DNA of 39,526 nt. Source: UBA4656 sp002405525 (GTDB taxonomy: Bacteria > Pseudomonadota > Gammaproteobacteria > Xanthomonadales > Ahniellaceae). The notes beneath the pieces are model-generated. The model searched no databases, was not told where the DNA came from, and was given only the letters and a program-made list of their open reading frames with translations. The translations under genes and the position numbers were made by a program. Shown here piece after piece: positions 8,157-16,757 of the stretch; position 1 is the stretch's first letter; each line of letters opens with the position of its first letter. Location: the NCBI GenBank assembly GCA_036723735.1, contig DAIMGT010000034.1, positions 1 through 39,526 of the forward strand, written 5' to 3'.

Positions 8157-8579
8157 CAATCCGGCAACGGTTTCCTCCGTCGTCCCGGGCACTGATGCCC
8201 ATCCCGAGACGCTTGCCCGTCTCGAAACGCTCGCGGCAGTGACCGGCGTACGGACCTGAGGATCTGTGAAGAACAGCCTCTCAGGCAGGCCATGGACGGC
8301 CCGCGCGCGGGTCATGCACGCAAGGGCATGACTCGCGACTGGAAAAACCGACAGGGTGTGGGCTTTTTCACCGGCTCCGGGGGCTGCGACAGCGCAGACC
8401 ACGCGCAAGCAGGGGGCGGCTCGCCGGCGGGTCGTGCATGCCGGTACACGATCCGCGGGGCAACGCGGGAACGGCGCCGGGCGGCCGACTCTGACGAAAT
8501 GCCGGGCAGCGTTTTCCCGACATCCCGCTAGACTCCGGACCAGCCGGCACCGCGCCGGTCCTGCCGAGGGGGATCGGGC
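8157..8579. other. Intergenic region holding a structured repeat
   Basis: This 423-base gap separates the secreted paralogue from the acylase gene. It holds one copy of structured repeat family 1 (8259-8366). The rest has no supported gene. A strong purine-rich ribosome site (GAGGGGGAT) sits at its right end for the acylase. No convincing sigma70 promoter is visible. Confidence 0.6.
8259..8366 (-). repeat. Structured intergenic repeat family 1, copy B
   Basis: Read on the minus strand this matches 20083-20217. The two copies share 31 of 33 aligned bases in the block that contains GGTTTTTCCAGTCGCGAGTC. They are again similar at GCGCGGGCC(A/G)TCC and at GAG(A/C)GGCTG followed by TTCTTCACAG or TTTTTCGCAG. 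This copy has a hairpin GTCATGC/GCATGAC (8311-8317 with 8326-8332). It also has an A-tract/T-tract flanked, imperfect stem (CCGACA-GGG-TGTGGG, 8347-8361) that could act as a weak bidirectional terminator. Confidence 0.75.
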
Positions 8580-10961
8580 ATGCGCAACGCGCGCCGCTGG
8601 GCCGTCCGCGTCCTATGGATGGGCGTGGCACTTGCGCTGCTGGCCGCGGTGTCCGGCTGGTGGACGCTGCGCCGGAGCCTGCCCGCCTACGATGGCGCAC
8701 GCGCGCTGCCCGGTCTCGCCGCGCCCTCCAGCGTGGCGCGCGACCCAATCGGCGTGGCGACGATCGAGGCCGGGTCGCGGACCGATGCGATGCGCGCGCT
8801 CGGCTTCGTGCATGCGCAGGAGCGCTTTTTCGAGATGGACCTCGCGCGCCGTGCCGCAGCCGGCGAGCTGGCGGACCTGTTCGGCACCGCAGCACTGGAA
8901 ACCGACCGGCGACGCCGCGTCCACCGGTTCCGCGCTCGCGCGCAGGCCGTCCTGGACGCCACCGACCCCGCCGCGCGGTCCGACCTCGATGCCTATGTCG
9001 CAGGCGCGAATGCCGGACTCGATGCCCTGGCCGCGCGGCCTTTTCCCTACCTTCTGCTGCGCCAGTCGCCGCGCCCCTGGTCGGCCGAGGACACGGTGCT
9101 GGTCGTGTTCGCGATGTACTTCGACCTGCAGGACGAGGACAACTCGCACGAACTGGACCGCGCGCGCATCCTGCGCCAGGCCCCGCCCGCGCTGGCCGCC
9201 CTGCTGCTTGCCGAGGGGACGGAATGGGACGCCCCGCTGGACGGCGGCCCGCTTTCGCCGCCCGCGCTGCCGGGCGCGGACGAGGTCGACCTGCGGCGGC
9301 TGCCGGCGGGCCGCTTCGGGCACGGCGCGGCGGTAGGCGGCGACCTCGGCATCGGCAGCAACAACTTCGCGGTCGCGGGTGCGCTGACCGACACCGGCGC
9401 GGCGCTGGTCGCCAACGACATGCACCTCGGCCTGCGCGTGCCCAACATCTGGTTCCGCGCCCGGCTGCGCTTCCCCGGCGCCGACGGCGCGCCGGTCGAG
9501 GTGCAGGGCGTGACGCTGCCCGGCGTGCCCGGCGTGGTGGTCGGCAGCAACGGCCACATCGCCTGGGCGTTCACCAACGCCTACGGCGACTGGCTGGACT
9601 GGGTCGCCGTGCAGTGGACCGATTCGGCGCAGAGCCGCTACCGCACGCCCGACGGCGAGGCGCGGGTGGTCGAGCACCACGAGACGATCGCGGTCGCCGG
9701 CGCCGACCCGGTCGAGATCCTGGTGCGCGAGACGCGGTGGGGGCCGATCGTCCACGAACGGCACGCGCTGGGCAGCCTGGCGCTGGTCTGGACCGCGCAC
9801 TATCCGGACGCCGTCGGTTTCGGCCTCAACGCGCTGGAATCAGCGCGCGACCTCGACGCCGCGCTGGCGCTGGCGCACCGTGCGGGCTCGCCGGCGCAGA
9901 ACATGGTGGTCGGCGACCGCACGGGCCGCATCGGCTGGACCATCGCCGGCGCGATCCCGCGCCGCGGCAGCGCCGATGCGAAGGCGCCCGCCGACTGGAG
10001 CGCAGCCGGCGCCGGCTGGCAGGGCTGGCTCGGTGCCGACGCACAGCCGCGCATCGTCGATCCCGCCGACGGCCGCATCTGGACCGCCAACGCGCGGGTG
10101 GCAACCGGGGCCGTGCAGGCGCTGATCGGCGACGGAGGCTACGCGCTCGGCGCGCGCGCCGCGCAAATCCGCGACGGGCTGCGCGCCCGCGATCGCTTCG
10201 CCGCCGATGACCTTCGCGCGATCCAGCTCGACGACCGCACGCTGTTCCTGCGCCGCTGGTGGGAACTGCTGCGCGCCACGCTGCACGCCGCCGGCGACGA
10301 TCCGGCGCTGGCCGGGTTCGATCGCCTCACCGAGACCTGGGACGAACGCGCCACGCCGAACGCGGTGGCCTACCGGCTGGTGCGCGGTTTCCGCCTTGCC
10401 GTCTCGGCGTCGGTACTCGACGGACTTGCCGCGCCGTTGCGCACGCCGGCCGACCCCGGCTACCGGCTGCCGGCGCTGCAGCAGGCCGAGGGCGCGGTGT
10501 GGCGGCTGGTCAACGAGCGTCCCGCGCACCTGCTGCCGCCACCGTACGTCGACTGGGATGCGCTGCTGCGCGCGGCGGCGAAGCGGGTGGTCGACGAACT
10601 CGCCCCGATGCCGGGCGGACTCGCCGCCCGCACCTGGGGCGAGCGCAACACCAGCGCGATCCGCCATCCGCTGTCGCGCGCCGTGCCGGGGCTGGGCTGG
10701 CTGCTCGACGCGCCCGTCCGCGCGCTGCCCGGCGACACCGCCATGCCGCGCGTGCAAGGCCCTGCGTTCGGCGCCTCGCAGCGGATGGTGGTCGCCCCCG
10801 GCCACGAGGATGAGGGCTACTTCCACATGCCCGGCGGCCAGAGCGGCCATCCGCTGTCGCGGTTCTACCTTGCCGGCCACCGCGACTGGGAAGACGGCGC
10901 GCCGACGCCGTTCCTGCCCGGCCCGGCGACCCACGTGCTCGAACTGCGACCCGGCGACTGA
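8580..10961 (+). CDS. Penicillin acylase family N-terminal-nucleophile hydrolase
   Basis: Encodes 793 residues, the usual size for peptidase family S45 / penicillin amidase precursors. Enzymes of this family cleave amide bonds of acylated substrates (beta-lactam side chains, acyl-homoserine lactones, acyl peptides) after self-cleavage into alpha and beta chains. Seen here are an N-terminal membrane anchor or signal (residues ~8-30), ALGFVHAQERFFEMDLARR and GELADLFG of the alpha chain, then GIGSNNFAVAG where Ser260 would become the beta-chain nucleophile. VANDMHLGL and WAFTNAYGDW follow, with the likely oxyanion Asn333. The C-terminal HMPGGQSGHPLSRFY is also typical. GAGGGGGAT before ATG 8580 supports the start. 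It is followed after 75 bases by an amidohydrolase gene, possibly co-transcribed. Substrate cannot be told from sequence. Confidence 0.93.
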   Translation: MRNARRWAVRVLWMGVALALLAAVSGWWTLRRSLPAYDGARALPGLAAPSSVARDPIGVATIEAGSRTDAMRALGFVHAQERFFEMDLARRAAAGELADLFGTAALETDRRRRVHRFRARAQAVLDATDPAARSDLDAYVAGANAGLDALAARPFPYLLLRQSPRPWSAEDTVLVVFAMYFDLQDEDNSHELDRARILRQAPPALAALLLAEGTEWDAPLDGGPLSPPALPGADEVDLRRLPAGRFGHGAAVGGDLGIGSNNFAVAGALTDTGAALVANDMHLGLRVPNIWFRARLRFPGADGAPVEVQGVTLPGVPGVVVGSNGHIAWAFTNAYGDWLDWVAVQWTDSAQSRYRTPDGEARVVEHHETIAVAGADPVEILVRETRWGPIVHERHALGSLALVWTAHYPDAVGFGLNALESARDLDAALALAHRAGSPAQNMVVGDRTGRIGWTIAGAIPRRGSADAKAPADWSAAGAGWQGWLGADAQPRIVDPADGRIWTANARVATGAVQALIGDGGYALGARAAQIRDGLRARDRFAADDLRAIQLDDRTLFLRRWWELLRATLHAAGDDPALAGFDRLTETWDERATPNAVAYRLVRGFRLAVSASVLDGLAAPLRTPADPGYRLPALQQAEGAVWRLVNERPAHLLPPPYVDWDALLRAAAKRVVDELAPMPGGLAARTWGERNTSAIRHPLSRAVPGLGWLLDAPVRALPGDTAMPRVQGPAFGASQRMVVAPGHEDEGYFHMPGGQSGHPLSRFYLAGHRDWEDGAPTPFLPGPATHVLELRPGD

Positions 10962-11036
10962 TCGAGCCCGCGCGCGGCGCGGCGTGCATCCCCCAGGCAG
11001 CGCGCGATACTGTGACGTACGTCGTCGGAGACCGCC

Positions 11037-12320
11037 ATGCCGCACACGCCGCATTGCCTCGCCCTGTTCGCCGCCGTCCTCGCCGCGCCGGCACCCGCCG
11101 CCGACACCGTGGTCACCGCCGCACGGCTGCTCGACGTGCGCAGCGGCAAACTGGTCGAAGCGCCGCAGGTCGTGCTGCGCGACGACCGCATCGCCGCGGT
11201 CGGCAAGGTGGGCGACCCGGTGCCCGAAGGCGCGACTCACATCGACCTCGCCGGCAAGACCCTGCTGCCGGGCCTGATCGACATGCACGTACACCTCGAC
11301 AGCGACCCCACATATGGGGGCTACGAAGGGTTGAGGTTCAGCGACCGGTTCTGGTCCGTGCTGGTGGTGCCGCACGCCGAGCGCACGCTGCACGCCGGAT
11401 TCACGACCGTGCGCAACGTCGGCGCCGATGCCTGGAACGACGTCGGCCTGCGGCAGGCGATCGAAGAGGGCAAGGTGCGCGGCCCGCGCGTGGTGACGGC
11501 GGCGATTTCCTTCGGCGCCACCGGCGGCCACTGCGACAGCACCTACTTCCCGCCGTCGATGGACCAGAAGAACGCCTTCAGTGCCGACAGCGCCGACGAA
11601 GCACGCAAGGCGGTGCGCACCCTGCGCAAGTACGGCGCACAGGTGATCAAGATCTGCGCCACCGGCGGCGTGTTCTCGCGCAACACCGAGCCCGGCCAGC
11701 AGCAGATGACCTACGCGGAGATGAAGGCAGTCGTCGACGAAGCTTCGATGTGGGGCCTGCGTGTGGCTGCGCACGCCCACGGCACCTCGGGCATCAAGGA
11801 CGCGATCCGCGCCGGCGTGCACACGATCGAGCACGCCAGCCTGATCGACGAGGAGGGAATCCGGCTTGCGAAGCAGCACGGCGCATGGCTCTCGATGGAC
11901 ATCTACAACACCGAGTACACGCAGGCAGAGGGCCGCAAGAACGGCGTGCTGGAGGACAACCTGCGCAAGGACCGCGAGATCGCCGACATCCAGCGCGAGA
12001 ACTTCCGCCGCGCACATCGCGCCGGCGCGAAGATGGTGTTCGGCAGCGACGCCGGCATCTTCCCGCACGGCCAGAATGCGCGCCAGTTCGCCACCATGGT
12101 CGCCTACGGCATGTCGCCGGTCGACGCGATCCGCAGCGCGACCCTGAACGCCGCCGAGGCGCTCGGCCGCGACGACCTTGGCGCAATCGAGGTCGGACGC
12201 CTCGCTGATCTGGTGGCGGTCGACGGCGACCCGACCGCCGACGTGTCGGTACTCGAATCCGTGCCGTTCGTGATGAAGGGCGGGGTCGTGTTCAAGCGCG
12301 ACGGACGCGTGGCGGACTGA
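11037..12320 (+). CDS. Secreted metal-dependent amidohydrolase (prolidase/imidazolonepropionase-like)
   Basis: Encodes 427 residues with a signal peptide (cleavage near APAAD), so it acts outside the cytoplasm. The amidohydrolase fold is complete. It has an N-terminal beta-sandwich (ARLLDVRSGKLVE), GLIDMHVHL with the HxH metal pair, and VIKICATGG whose Lys is the candidate carboxylated bridging residue. AAHAHG and TIEHAS supply further metal His, and FGSDAG the catalytic Asp. The C-terminal GAIEVGRLADLVAVDGDP motif is also present. These features match the subgroup annotated as imidazolonepropionase-related or Xaa-Pro/Xaa-Arg dipeptidases (for example Sgx9260-type prolidases), which cleave dipeptides or N-acyl residues. 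GGAG six bases before ATG 11037 supports the start. Placement after an acylase gene suggests joint breakdown of peptide-like compounds; that is inference. Confidence 0.92.
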   Translation: MPHTPHCLALFAAVLAAPAPAADTVVTAARLLDVRSGKLVEAPQVVLRDDRIAAVGKVGDPVPEGATHIDLAGKTLLPGLIDMHVHLDSDPTYGGYEGLRFSDRFWSVLVVPHAERTLHAGFTTVRNVGADAWNDVGLRQAIEEGKVRGPRVVTAAISFGATGGHCDSTYFPPSMDQKNAFSADSADEARKAVRTLRKYGAQVIKICATGGVFSRNTEPGQQQMTYAEMKAVVDEASMWGLRVAAHAHGTSGIKDAIRAGVHTIEHASLIDEEGIRLAKQHGAWLSMDIYNTEYTQAEGRKNGVLEDNLRKDREIADIQRENFRRAHRAGAKMVFGSDAGIFPHGQNARQFATMVAYGMSPVDAIRSATLNAAEALGRDDLGAIEVGRLADLVAVDGDPTADVSVLESVPFVMKGGVVFKRDGRVAD

Positions 12321-12706
12321 ACCGGCCCGGATTCAGGATCTGCCGGACCGCGCCTTGCGGCCTGCTCGCGGATGTCGGACCGATTCCCCGGCTTGCCATG
12401 GCGGAACGCATGAATCCGCCACCGATTGCCCCGATGCCCACCATCGGCCCCGGACCGCCAACGGTCGCGCTTCGCCCCCCTCTGCGGCTCCGGCGCCAGC
12501 CCGCGCCCGCCGCCGGCCATCTTGATCACCCGCCATCCGCGCCTGACCAGAGCAAGAACGCGTCCCCGCGTGAGAGCCCTGGCCGTTCGGCGATGGCCCG
12601 CAGGAACCGAACCTGAATCCCATCGATGATCGCGGCGGCCCGACCTGAGGTCGAGCCGCCTCCAAGCGCTCCATCGTGGTCCGATAGACGGCGCGCCGCA
12701 CGCGGA
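12321..12706. other. Convergent intergenic region
   Basis: This 386-base gap lies between the 3' ends of the amidohydrolase (plus) and lysyl endopeptidase (minus) genes. I see no supported gene. Open frames exist but lack start signals and domains. The main structure is the long hairpin at 12634-12660. Confidence 0.6.
12634..12660. terminator. Candidate shared hairpin between convergent genes
   Basis: GGCGGC and GCCGCC flank CGACCT and AGGTCG, giving about 12 paired bases with one C/A mismatch and a very short loop at the centre. Position between two converging genes suggests a bidirectional transcription end, but no T-tract is present on either side. Confidence 0.4.
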
Positions 12707-14410
12707 TCAGAACTGCAGGCTCCAGGCGTCCACGCGGCCGCTGTCTCCGGTGGCGTTGTCGTTCACCCGCAACCGCCAGCTGCCATTGGCAGTCTGCGCT
12801 GACGCATTGACGGTGTAGGTCTGATAGACATTGTCGGCGCCGGCGCCGGTCCGGTTGTGCAGGGTCGCCACCACCGCCCCACTCGGCCCGACCAGATCGA
12901 TCTTCAAGTCACCGATGTAGCTGTGCGTGAGCCGCACGTTCACGCGCAGGGCGCTCGGCGCGCTGCCGGTGCGGCCGCTGACCGTGAGACTGCTCTCCAC
13001 AGTCACGTTGTCGTTGATGATCACGTCGGTGGCGTTCTGGAAGAAGCCGGCGGCGCGATATCCGGTCTTGGATGTGACACCGGTGTTTCCCGGATCGAGC
13101 CAGTTGCTGAGGCGGCTGGCGTTGGTACCGCCGCCGGCCCACGACACGGACAGTCGCCCGTAGTAGTCGGAAAGCGTGTTGCCGCACGCGGCCGACCCGC
13201 CATGCAACTGCCCGATGAGCAAGCCGGACGGATCCCACAGGCCCGAGCCGGAAGAACCACCTTCGGTGGTGCCGCTCTCCCAATTGCCCACCCGCCAATG
13301 GGTGGTGCCGCTGCCACCGCCATAGGCCGAGACGGTAAGCGCGTTGTTGTCGGAGGAGAATCTCTTCTCATGCCCCGCCGGGTGGTGGATGCCGCGCGCC
13401 GAGGCCGGCGCTGCCGTGCCGCGGTTCCAGCCGGAGAAGAAAACGCTCGCGCCCTGCGGCACGGCTGTCGAGAGCTCGAGCAGCGTCATGTCGCTGGGGG
13501 CATAGGTCGCGCGAAGGGTGGCGCCGGACTGGCTGTGGCTGGAAAACGTGGTCTTCGAGATGGGTGTGCCGCTGGCACTGGAGCCCGGGGCGCGGCATTG
13601 CGGGTTCTGGTAGTTCCAGTACACGACCACCGAACCGGCCGCGGCGGCGGTGCTCAGGCAGTGGTTCGCGGTCAGGAAGTAGGCAGCGGTGGTGTTGCCG
13701 GTGTTGGCCACCAGTGAGCCGGTGCAGACATAGCTCGAACCGCCGGAGCTGAAGGTGTACTGGCCGACGGAACTCATCTGGTCCTGCCAGCCGTTGCCCT
13801 GCGAGCAGGCCGCGTCCACATTGCACGAACCCGACTTCTCGCCCGGCTGCGCGGACTCGAACAGTCCTCTGTAGCCGTGGGTCACCTCCGCCAGCTCGAG
13901 CACCGCGCGGGCGCGCAGGGCGCGCGGCACGCGCAGCTCGAGCCGCACGCGCTCGCCGACCACATAGGGCGACCAGAACGAATCTCCGCTGAGCGAGGAC
14001 GCAGTGATCTCTCGAAAGTTGCCCTCACCCTCGCCACGCAGCGTCAGGGTCGCCCCCGCCGGCAAGGTCAGACGCGCGAAATGGAAGTCGAGGGTGCGCG
14101 CGCCGGGAGAGACCAATTCCACCTGCCAGACGGCCATCCCGCCCGCATCCACGCGCCAGCCGCCCGGCCGCCGCAGATCGATCGCCAGATCGCGGACCGG
14201 AATCTGCACGCCGTATCGATACGGGCCGCCGATGCGTTTGGCATCCTCGGTCCGAATTCCGGACAGATCCGGCGCCGGCAGCACGAGCGCTTCGCCGAGC
14301 GCGAATGCGCGATCGGAACCTGAAGGATGCGCTTTGGCGAGCGCGGCCGCAGCCGAAAAGAGCAGCGAAACCGACATGGCTGAGCGAAGCAGGATCGACC
14401 GCATTTTCAT
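12707..14410 (-). CDS. Lysyl endopeptidase (Lys-C type) with C-terminal P domain
   Basis: Encodes a 567-residue preproprotein of a secreted trypsin-fold protease that cuts after lysine. After a signal peptide (~residues 1-26) and a ~165-residue propeptide, the mature enzyme probably starts after Lys192 (PGEK/SGSCNVDAAC), itself a Lys-C site, consistent with self-processing. The body closely resembles Achromobacter protease I and Lysobacter Lys-C: CTGSLVANT, FLTANHC (His250), VVYWNYQNPQCRAP, SDMTLLEL (Asp307), GGSSGSGLW (Ser387) and GQLHGGSAACG. The last ~100 residues (SLTVSGRTGS, VRLTHSYIGDLKIDLVGPSG, GSWRLRV) form a proprotein-convertase P/Homo-B domain. AGGGGAG nine bases upstream fixes the start at ATG 14410. 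It is monocistronic. Confidence 0.94.
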   Translation of the reverse strand: MKMRSILLRSAMSVSLLFSAAAALAKAHPSGSDRAFALGEALVLPAPDLSGIRTEDAKRIGGPYRYGVQIPVRDLAIDLRRPGGWRVDAGGMAVWQVELVSPGARTLDFHFARLTLPAGATLTLRGEGEGNFREITASSLSGDSFWSPYVVGERVRLELRVPRALRARAVLELAEVTHGYRGLFESAQPGEKSGSCNVDAACSQGNGWQDQMSSVGQYTFSSGGSSYVCTGSLVANTGNTTAAYFLTANHCLSTAAAAGSVVVYWNYQNPQCRAPGSSASGTPISKTTFSSHSQSGATLRATYAPSDMTLLELSTAVPQGASVFFSGWNRGTAAPASARGIHHPAGHEKRFSSDNNALTVSAYGGGSGTTHWRVGNWESGTTEGGSSGSGLWDPSGLLIGQLHGGSAACGNTLSDYYGRLSVSWAGGGTNASRLSNWLDPGNTGVTSKTGYRAAGFFQNATDVIINDNVTVESSLTVSGRTGSAPSALRVNVRLTHSYIGDLKIDLVGPSGAVVATLHNRTGAGADNVYQTYTVNASAQTANGSWRLRVNDNATGDSGRVDAWSLQF

Positions 14411-15240
14411 CGCAACTGACTCCCCTGAATTGATGACGCGTACGATCCGCTGCCCGAAGGCTCGGATGGACGCCACAGGTGATTCCCCGGCGGCCGTTCG
14501 GCCGCGCAGTCCGAAACTAGCCAAGCTCGGCGCGCGCTGTCAACGGAAGACGACAGGGCCACAGAAGACGCCGCCCGTGTCGACAGGACCGACCGAACGC
14601 TTCCTGAGATTCTGGTGAATCGCCCCGGATTTCCGCAGGCTTTTTCCGTTGGCTCACGCCACCCTGGACCGCAGGCCCCGTGCGCCCGCTCGCACGGGGC
14701 CCCACCGGAACCGATCCTGATGGATCGGGGCTGGAGGAATCGCCGACATCCGCACCGGCAAGGAGCGTGATCGACCGCTCGTTGAGGTTCGGGGCGATGA
14801 GTGGCGCGCCGACGCCGGGGCAGGTGACGAAAGAAGACACCGCGGGCGCCGCGTTCGAAATCAAGACGGATGCAGCCTTTTCACCGGCACCTGCTCCGAA
14901 ACCGCCATGTACGGGTCTTGTCCGGAGGTTCCCCGGGATACGCGCGGCGAATCGTCACGCGCCATCACTCTGGACGACCCCATCAAGTGGACATGCCGGA
15001 ACGAAAACCTGTTGCGCACTGAAGCGCGACGGCGTAGGCGAGGCCGCCGGCGTCGTTGCGGGCCATGCTCGATCCACCGCTACCGGGCCGCGCCGCGCCG
15101 CAGACGCCATCGATCGGCAGCAACCGGTGATGATCGAGGACGATGAACCGTGAGGACCCCGGTTACTGCCTTCGACCGAGCGGCGCTTGCCGTAGCGCCG
15201 GCCGCCGGCCAGAATGCCGGGCAGGGGGTCAGGGGCTGCC
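14411..15240. other. Long intergenic region with two strong hairpins
   Basis: About 830 bases separate the protease start from the next plus-strand gene. Open frames here (for example a plus-strand frame at 14680-15153) have no domain, no good ribosome site and a composition like out-of-frame shadow sequence, so I do not call them. It holds two consecutive hairpins at 14674-14728. The protease promoter must lie in its left part. Confidence 0.6.
14674..14728. other. Pair of strong consecutive hairpins
   Basis: GGCCCCGTGCG (14674-14684) and CGCACGGGGCC (14691-14701) form a perfect 11-bp stem with loop CCCGCT. After nine bases, CCGATCC (14711-14717) and GGATCGG (14722-14728) form a second 7-bp stem with loop TGAT. 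Neither is followed by a T-run and neither ends a recognised gene. They could be part of a small RNA or a REP-like element. Confidence 0.5.
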
Positions 15241-15768
15241 ATGCGCGACATGATCACGTCCTGCCTGCCCTGGATCGCCGCGGTGCTGTTCACCATGCCC
15301 GTCTTCGCTGTGCCCGATCCCGCCGCTGCCGCGCGCCAGATCACGCGTGAGGTCGACGGCGCGCTCCCTCGGCTGGAGCGCACCGACTTCCTCGCACGAT
15401 GCCCCGACGTCGAGTACCCGAGCGAGATCCGCGCCTGGCGCGACGCGCGCGGCGTTCGCAAGGTCGAGGCCACCGACCTCGACGACAGCGGCAGCGTGGT
15501 CACGGAGTACTACTTTCGCGACGGCGAGCTGGTCTTCGCCTACGTGGCCATCAAGGGCTGGCTGGGCGAGCGCGAGGCCACCCGCGACGAGCACCGCCAG
15601 TACTTCCGAGACGGCGCGATGACGCGGTGGCTCGCCGGCATGGACAAGGTCCCGCGGACCGTCGACGATCCCGATTTCGCGGCCGAGTCGCGCATCCGTC
15701 ACGCCGCCGCGATGTTCTTCCGCGACGCTGCCGCCCGCGCCTTCAACCCGCCAGCCGACCCTCCATGA
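15241..15768 (+). CDS. Small secreted protein of unknown function
   Basis: Encodes 175 residues with an N-terminal signal peptide (MRDMITSCLPWIAAVLF, cleavage near VFAVPD). The mature part has a repeated beta-hairpin look: EIRAWRDARGVRKVEAT, VVTEYYFRDGELVFAYVA and EHRQYFRDGAMTRWLAGMDK. This YYFRDGELVFAY pattern is common in small periplasmic proteins of unknown role that carry MORN-like or LolA-like strands; I cannot name the family. ATG 15241 is chosen because it gives a proper signal peptide and follows a GGGG-rich site. The stop codon overlaps the ATG of the next gene (ATGA), so the two are very likely translated together. Confidence 0.72.
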   Translation: MRDMITSCLPWIAAVLFTMPVFAVPDPAAAARQITREVDGALPRLERTDFLARCPDVEYPSEIRAWRDARGVRKVEATDLDDSGSVVTEYYFRDGELVFAYVAIKGWLGEREATRDEHRQYFRDGAMTRWLAGMDKVPRTVDDPDFAAESRIRHAAAMFFRDAAARAFNPPADPP

Positions 15769-16607
15769 CCCGCTTCCCGCTGTCCTTCCTCGCTTTCGCA
15801 GTCTGTGCCTTCACGGCGGCGCCCGGCTTCGCGGCCGACGGCACCCTCGTCGTCGCCGGCGAGACCAAACCGACGGGCGGCACCGTGATCTCGCTCGTCA
15901 ACGCCGACACCGCCTGCGAGGTCGAATTGCGCGACGACGCGGGACAGACCCGCCACGAATCCGCGGACTTCGAAGTCTGCTTCCAGGAGCCTTCACTCAT
16001 CGGCCGACGCGTCGCGTTGACCTGGACCGAAGCCAACGTGATGGCCGAATCCTGCCAAGGCGATCCCGATTGCGAAGACAGCGAGCGCATCGTACTGATC
16101 GCGACCGCGCGGATCATCGACGGTGCCGCGACCACCACGGTGCCGTCCACGTTCTGCGCCACCGACGAGGCGGTGGTGTTCGCCTGCAGGCCGGGCGGCA
16201 AGCAGGTCTCGGTCTGCGCCTCGCGCGACGCCACGCAGCCCGGCGCCTGGGTCCAGTACCGCTTCGGCAAGCCCGACCCTGCGGCCCCGCTGGAACTGCA
16301 GCTTCCCGCCGAACGTCTACCCGCGCCGCAGGCCGCCACAGCGGACACCCTGCCCTTCGCCGGCGGCGGCGCATCGTGGATGCGCTTCCGCCGCGGCGAC
16401 CACGCCTATGTCGTGTATGCCGGCATCGGCAGATGGGGACCGCAGGGCGAGACCGAGGAACGCGCCGGAATCGTCGTCGAGCGCGCGGGTCGGCGGATCG
16501 CATCGCTGCCCTGCGCGGGCGGGCGCGCGGACGGGGAACTGGGACCGGACTGGTTCGAGCGCGTGGGGCTCCGTGCGAACGGCGAGGAATTCGAGTTGCC
16601 GCCCTAG
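15765..16607 (+). CDS. Secreted cysteine-rich protein of unknown function
   Basis: Encodes 280 residues with a signal peptide (cleavage near PGFAAD). The mature protein contains eight cysteines, an even number compatible with disulfides in the periplasm or outside. These sit in TACEVEL, FEVCFQE, ESCQGDPDCEDS, STFCAT, VFACRPG, VSVCAS and SLPCAGG. Stretches such as VFACRPGGKQVSVCAS and ASWMRFRRGDHAYVVYAGIG are common in a group of uncharacterised proteobacterial secreted proteins (similar to DUF-type proteins with FSCxTGKKxVSLC). The ATG lies inside the stop of the preceding gene (ATGA overlap). A structured repeat begins directly at the TAG stop. No catalytic residues are recognisable. Confidence 0.72.
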   Translation: MTRFPLSFLAFAVCAFTAAPGFAADGTLVVAGETKPTGGTVISLVNADTACEVELRDDAGQTRHESADFEVCFQEPSLIGRRVALTWTEANVMAESCQGDPDCEDSERIVLIATARIIDGAATTTVPSTFCATDEAVVFACRPGGKQVSVCASRDATQPGAWVQYRFGKPDPAAPLELQLPAERLPAPQAATADTLPFAGGGASWMRFRRGDHAYVVYAGIGRWGPQGETEERAGIVVERAGRRIASLPCAGGRADGELGPDWFERVGLRANGEEFELPP

Positions 16608-16757
16608 CAGTGTGTCGAGAAACACCCTGCCGGTGCGCGGCACGGATGCCGCGCTCGCGCCTCGATCGCGCTGGCGATCGATGCGGCGGGAGCGAGTGCG
16701 GACGCGTGCCGGACTCGCGACGTCGACAAGATGCGGGAAAGCACTTTCGCGACAATC
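16607..16757 (+). repeat. Structured intergenic repeat family 2, copy 1
   Basis: This copy matches the minus strand of 39305-39454 over about 150 bases at roughly 85% identity by eye. It carries three hairpins. The first is GCAGTGTGT/ACACCCTGC around CGAGAA (16607-16630, one mismatch). The second is TCGATCGC/GCGATCGA around GCTG (16662-16681). The third, around GGGAAAGCACTTTC (near 16735-16749), is less perfect than in copy 2. It starts at the last base of the upstream stop codon, so it would also form the 3' end of that transcript. Confidence 0.8.

Noticed and set aside
8347..8367. A full intrinsic terminator in repeat copy B
   Set aside because: The stem has a mismatch (CCGACA against TGTGGG), so I list it only as part of the repeat and not as a separate terminator.
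14866..14900. A possible third degenerate copy of repeat family 1 (CCTTTTCACCGGCACC resembles the right edge of copy B)
   Set aside because: Only about 15 bases match and the conserved 33-base block and hairpins are missing, so chance similarity is likely.
14680..15153. A 157-codon plus-strand open frame in the empty region upstream of 15241
   Set aside because: No ribosome site, no recognisable domain, shadow-like composition, and it begins inside the strong hairpin at 14674-14701.
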